A stretch of DNA of 64,000 bases from NCBI GenBank assembly GCA_036346405.1, contig CM070562.1:67406482-67470481 (forward strand), given 5' to 3'. This DNA comes from Phyllostachys edulis. Taxonomy: Eukaryota > Streptophyta > Magnoliopsida > Poales > Poaceae. This document shows, one piece after another, positions 60,451-64,000 of this stretch. A program made the position numbers and the translations under genes. Positions within the stretch are counted from its first letter, which is position 1; every line of letters starts with the position of its first letter. The notes under the pieces were generated by a model, which saw only the letters and a program-made list of their open reading frames with translations, was not told where the DNA came from and did no database searches.

Positions 60451-60465
60451 CCCGCTCGATACCAA
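60451..60465 (-). promoter_or_regulatory. Primer-binding site, minus strand
   Basis: On the minus strand TTGGTATCGAGCGGG follows the LTR end (GAGTGTTATAG). It resembles the initiator tRNA-Met complement TGGTATCAGAGC with one base missing. Confidence 0.5.
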
Positions 60466-60466
60466 C

Positions 60467-62588
60467 TATAACACTCGGCTATTCTAAGCTAAGATGTCAC
60501 CTAAATAATCTAACATACAACCATAATGCGGAAGAATTAGAACACCTTCTCATCTAATGACAAAAGATATCAATATTCAATAGACCATGTCATGAATATA
60601 GTCCGAATCTAAGCAATAACTATCGAAGGAATAATCAAAGATCACAAGTACTATTGAATTAACCATAACATAGCAATAGGTATCATTCATCGCCTAAATT
60701 TATTTATTACAGCTCATCAATAACGAATGAAAGATAAAACTAAATCATAATCTTGGACTTGAATAGGTGAAGTGAATGAGTAGTGCGGTCTACTCCTCCC
60801 AATAGAGCCAACATCAATAATCACCTAAAATAAACAAACAACGTAAGAATGAGTCCGAGACTCAAAGCAAGCAAAAGGAATAAATGGGACATACAACAAA
60901 CATGATCAAGCCAACATCATTGAAGAATATGAATAGATCATGAATCGAATATTTGAATGAATGGATTGAATGAAATGAAGGGACTACACGATGCATATAC
61001 CGTATTGCTAGTGACACACCCACGCAGAAATCACCTAAGCCCGCATTTAACAAAATACGGATCCAAGTCCCGTATGAAGAACATTTCATACGGTGTCCCA
61101 ATCTACCCACATTGGAATGGTGGGTCTTACGTGCCCATACTGGAATTGATGGGTCTTTTTAATCCACTCCCATGGATGAAACATGGATAATGGATGCATG
61201 GAATGCAATATGTATATTGAAAAGACATGCTCTCTAATCATGGAGATAACACATATGGAAGGAACATGAACATTAAATATTATCATGGATCTTAGAAAAA
61301 CGCAATATCAACATCAAGCATTCAACATTTTCTAATTATCGAAACATCAAAGCATTTCTTCTTTTCATGATGCGACGCGTTAGTAGGCAATGGCGGTGCT
61401 CTTAAACCTGAAGCCTCTCCGAATACACAATATATACTCGAAATAAGAACAACATATAACAGGACACTTCCATTAACGTTCTATAACGCCTTCCCGACAA
61501 CCCACAATTAACTAATTAGATCTAATCTGAAAACAGACGACACAATCATGGAACTGATTCTGGACAGCAACACGGAATCACTCATATGTAACGATCTGGG
61601 ACTCGGAACGAGGTGAGCCTAGACCCTATGGAAACTTAATGAACTTATCTACGAAAACCTAGTTGGTGAGATAACCCAATTCGGCCAAAATCAATATACT
61701 ACAGGCAGATGAACTTAAAAGACAAATTCTGCCCAGACAAAACGGACAGCAGTAAAGAACAGATCACAACTTTTGATCTACAACTCCGATTAGGGCGTTC
61801 TTTATCATTCTGGAAAGGTTATGAAAAATGATAAAATAACTTAGTTGGGTGGAAACCCTGAATTTTCCTTTAACATAAATATATCTTAAAAGACAAATTA
61901 ACAGATCAATCACGTTAGAATTCTAGATAGTAGGAATGAAACTATCATAACTTTTGATCCGTATGTCGGAATTAGGTGTTCTTAGCGGCCATGGAAAGCT
62001 AAAAACATTATCTAGATATCTCTAGGATATGGGCATCCCCAATTCGGCCTCTAAAAACCCGAAATCGACCCCGCAAGGTACTGGACAGAATTGAACATCT
62101 ACCGGCAGCAAAACGATCCAACCCAATTAATCGAATTCGCCTCTAATCATCAACAAACAGTGGGGAAAGTACTTCGTTACCCTTGAAGATCCGCGGAAGA
62201 TGATGATCTATCCTCAAGAAGCTCCTCTCCTAGTCCCTTCTCCTTTCTTTCTTCCGATGGCCGTAGCAGGAGGGTGGAGCCGGGAGAGGAGGAGCAGCGG
62301 AGGCGGAGCACTATAGCATGCCGCTACTGTAGCATGGCGGCTATCTGTAGCAAGGAGTGGCTAGGGTTTGGTCCCTCTCCACCCTTGCCTTCTATCGGGT
62401 GTCACACCACTCATGGGCCTTGGGCTACTATGGCGGCTCCTCTCCTCTCGAATATGGGTTATGCCCATTCTTTCCTAAAATTCTGAATTTTGAACTTAAT
62501 TTCATCTCTAAACTTTGTTACAATCGATATTGAATAAATTTCCTTCTCCCAAATAATATTTTCTCCAATTGATATTTAGGGTATTACA
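60467..62588 (-). mobile_element. Gypsy-class 5' LTR, minus strand
   Basis: On the minus strand it starts TGTAATACCCTAAATATC at 62588 and ends GCCGAGTGTTATA near 60467, followed by the PBS. It is 2.1 kb, like the other TGTAAC(A/G)TCCC LTRs here. It includes a GC-rich leader-like part with TGTAGC repeats (62260-62350). Confidence 0.6.
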
Positions 62589-62744
62589 GTATAGTTCTCT
62601 TACCGAGGGAAAACAATTTTGGTTTGATTTTTTTCGCTTGGGGGCGAAATGGGCGAAATTTCGGTAATTTAAGGCCAAACAGTTTGAACAAATTTGAATT
62701 TTAAATTTTAAAAAATTCCAAAAAAAATAAAAGGATGCCAGCGG

Positions 62745-62811
62745 TGAGCATGGGATTTGAACCCAGGCATCTGAAGCTACATAAGCCGGTGGCTACCACT
62801 GGGCTAGCTGC
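62745..62811 (-). repeat. tRNA-like (SINE head-like) sequence
   Basis: On the minus strand an A box-like TAGCCCAGTGGTAG (complement of 62793-62806) is followed 30 bases later by a B box-like GGGTTCAAATCCC (complement of 62752-62764). Spacing and order fit an RNA polymerase III internal promoter of tRNA type. Acceptor and anticodon stems are not well paired, so this is a tRNA relic or the head of a SINE-like repeat, not a functional tRNA. Flanking AAATTTCGGC/GCCGAAAT blocks suggest a larger mobile repeat. Confidence 0.5.
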
Positions 62812-63133
62812 TTGTTTGTGGTTATGAACTGCTTTTACTTGTCTTTAACCCTCCAAATTCAAACAAAATTTGAACTAAACAAAAAAAATTGAACGAAATC
62901 AATTCCTTTCAGATGGGAACGAAATGGACAAAATTTCTGACATTTCGGCGAAATTTTGTCGAAATTGTGAACCATGCTCTTACCTTGTGGCTTGTATATG
63001 TTCTGCTCCGTCTCTTCGAAATGCCCAATTATGCTAGGCGATCGAGCGCCTAAAGGAATGCCTTGCCCAAGTCGTGGTGGGTAGCGCACACCTAGTGCCT
63101 AGGCGGCCAAGGCGCCCGCCCATGGGATCACTG

Positions 63134-63441
63134 AGTCCAGGTGACGGCAAACCTCCTGGAGACGTGCAATGTCGTTGTGGAGGACCACGTCCATGACGTG
63201 GTTAACTCGGCAAAAGTGGGAGATCACCCGGAAGATGCGACGGAGGAGGATGTCAAGACAGCGGAAGGTGGTCGCCACACCCGGCAGAACTTCTGGACAA
63301 AGGAGCGAGGACACTTTGTTGAAACTGTGTCCTTCCGCGAGATCCGCCAACGCATTTGGCCTGAGAGGTGCTCGACAAGATGACCAGTAGGCCATCAATG
63401 CGTGCATAAGGAAACAGAAGAGAGAGTCATTTCTGCTTTAG

Positions 63442-63443
<2 letters not shown>
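63134..63443. mobile_element. CACTA transposon 3, right part with cargo
   Basis: It continues CACTA 3 after the hAT. On the minus strand it encodes ...TTFRCLDILLRRIFRVISHF then DVVLHNDIARLQE, the same cargo protein as 31519-32058 but with CGA where CACTA 2 has a TGA stop. It is cut by the Micron-like element at 63444. Confidence 0.75.
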
Positions 63444-63491
<48 letters not shown>

Positions 63492-63862
63492 CACTGCTTT
63501 CAGACTTAGGAGTATGTACTCCCACTTCCAATATACCACTTAAACACACATATTATACTTCTTTATCATTTTCAGTATACTTCAATACCAATTATAAGAT
63601 ACTCCAATGTGACTTGATTGAAAAAAATTCATTTGAGCCCTCTGTTTTTTGCTATATACCCTTTTTCATAAATAAAAGAAGTATATACACCAATTTTGCT
63701 ATAAAAAGTGGAATTTAATGAAATTTTTCATGGAACTCACTTTGGGGTATCTTATAATCATTATTCGAGTATGCTCAAATAGATAAAGAGATATCATCGT
63801 ACAATTTAAGCGGTATATGAGAGGTGAGAGTACGATACTCCCCCCCCAGAGTACCATACCAT

Positions 63863-63948
<86 letters not shown>
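63444..63948. mobile_element. Micron-like element, second copy
   Basis: (TG)n at 63444-63488, body 63489-63866 and (AT)n at 63867-63948. The body is homologous end to end to 32336-32697 (TTATAAGATACTCC, CATGGAACTCACTTT, GGTATATGAGAGG) with the same inverted-repeat build. The left microsatellite is TG rather than TA. It sits in CACTA 3 cargo, a different site from the first copy. Confidence 0.65.
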
Positions 63949-63952
<4 letters not shown>

Positions 63953-64000
63953 CACCTGCTTGCACTATAGGAGTATGTACTTCACTTCTAATATATCACT
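63949..64000. mobile_element. Micron-like element, third copy (cut by window end)
   Basis: GAGACACCTGCTT...GGAGTATGTACT...AATATATCACT repeats the start of the second copy (63487 onward) right after the (AT)n run. Micron bodies are therefore arranged in tandem with the microsatellite between them. Confidence 0.6.

Larger units (their letters stand above)
53745..63133. mobile_element. Autonomous-type hAT element, decayed, with nested insert
   Basis: It splits CACTA 3: AGTCC at 53740-53744 and at 63134-63138 is the surviving part of an 8-bp duplication (aacAGTCC and ctgAGTCC). Both ends hold GCCTAGGCGGCC / TAGTGCCTAGG repeats (53755-53835; 63040-63115), typical of one plant hAT group. The inside carries a hAT transposase pseudogene on the minus strand (54305-56837) and a gypsy-class insert (56841-62588). 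Terminal inverted repeats are too decayed to define exactly. Confidence 0.6.

Noticed and set aside
62745..62811. Functional tRNA gene
   Set aside because: Internal promoter boxes are present but the acceptor and anticodon stems do not pair well and no Pol III T-run terminator fits. It is kept only as a tRNA-like repeat.

Overview
The window is repeat-rich intergenic DNA of a plant, almost certainly a grass (Poaceae). The evidence for a grass is: Angela/BARE-type Ty1-copia LTRs beginning TGTTGGAAATATGCCC, CACTA transposons with ACGGTTC/ACCGTCTGTGAT subterminal repeats, Micron-like elements lying in (TA)n microsatellites, and a short retroposon whose 5' end carries the grass-LINE-like CCTCGCGTCGTCCCCC block. 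No complete host gene was found. Essentially all long open frames are decayed transposon proteins or low-complexity artefacts. Positions 46401-46500 are an assembly gap of Ns.

Layout. 1-6935: a Ty3/gypsy-class, LTR-rich block. A 3.05-kb solo LTR (223-3269, target duplication ACGGG) is nested in a related LTR, followed by a very short internal region and another LTR. 6937-16948: a degenerate Angela-like copia element with a PBS, gag, pol and 3' LTR; its middle is replaced by 4.2 kb of foreign LTR-type sequence. 17760-19540: a minus-strand gypsy-class LTR with its polypurine tract. 20089-23660: a copia element whose LTR and PBS are forward but whose pol is inverted; a 1.57-kb non-autonomous hAT with a perfect 8-bp duplication lies inside it. 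23676-27852: a chimeric gene-fragment region with the first exon of a casein kinase 1-like gene, then exons resembling exportin-4, possibly carried by a Helitron. 28235-28605: a foldback element.

30934-38830: a 4.9-kb CACTA (duplication GAT) carrying cargo, a Micron and a copia solo LTR; then a gypsy-class LTR interrupted by a 1.18-kb CACTA (duplication ATA). 39011-49783: a decayed copia (family D) whose 3' LTR is split by a 1.57-kb LINE-like retroposon (14-bp duplication) and by a 6.1-kb copia (family C, duplication TTATC). 51657-64000: a third CACTA, the inverted paralogue of the 4.9-kb one. It is split by a large hAT with a DUF659-type transposase pseudogene, which itself contains a gypsy-class element lacking its 3' LTR. 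The window ends in Micron-like units separated by (TA)n.

How it works together: nothing here forms a host pathway. The content is a nesting history. Five insertions are dated relative to their hosts by exact target duplications: the 3.05-kb solo LTR, the small hAT, the small CACTA, the LINE-like retroposon and copia C. The most unusual items are the Micron-like elements inside CACTA cargo, the exon-shuffled kinase/exportin region, the internally inverted copia, and a decayed cargo gene shared by two CACTA copies.
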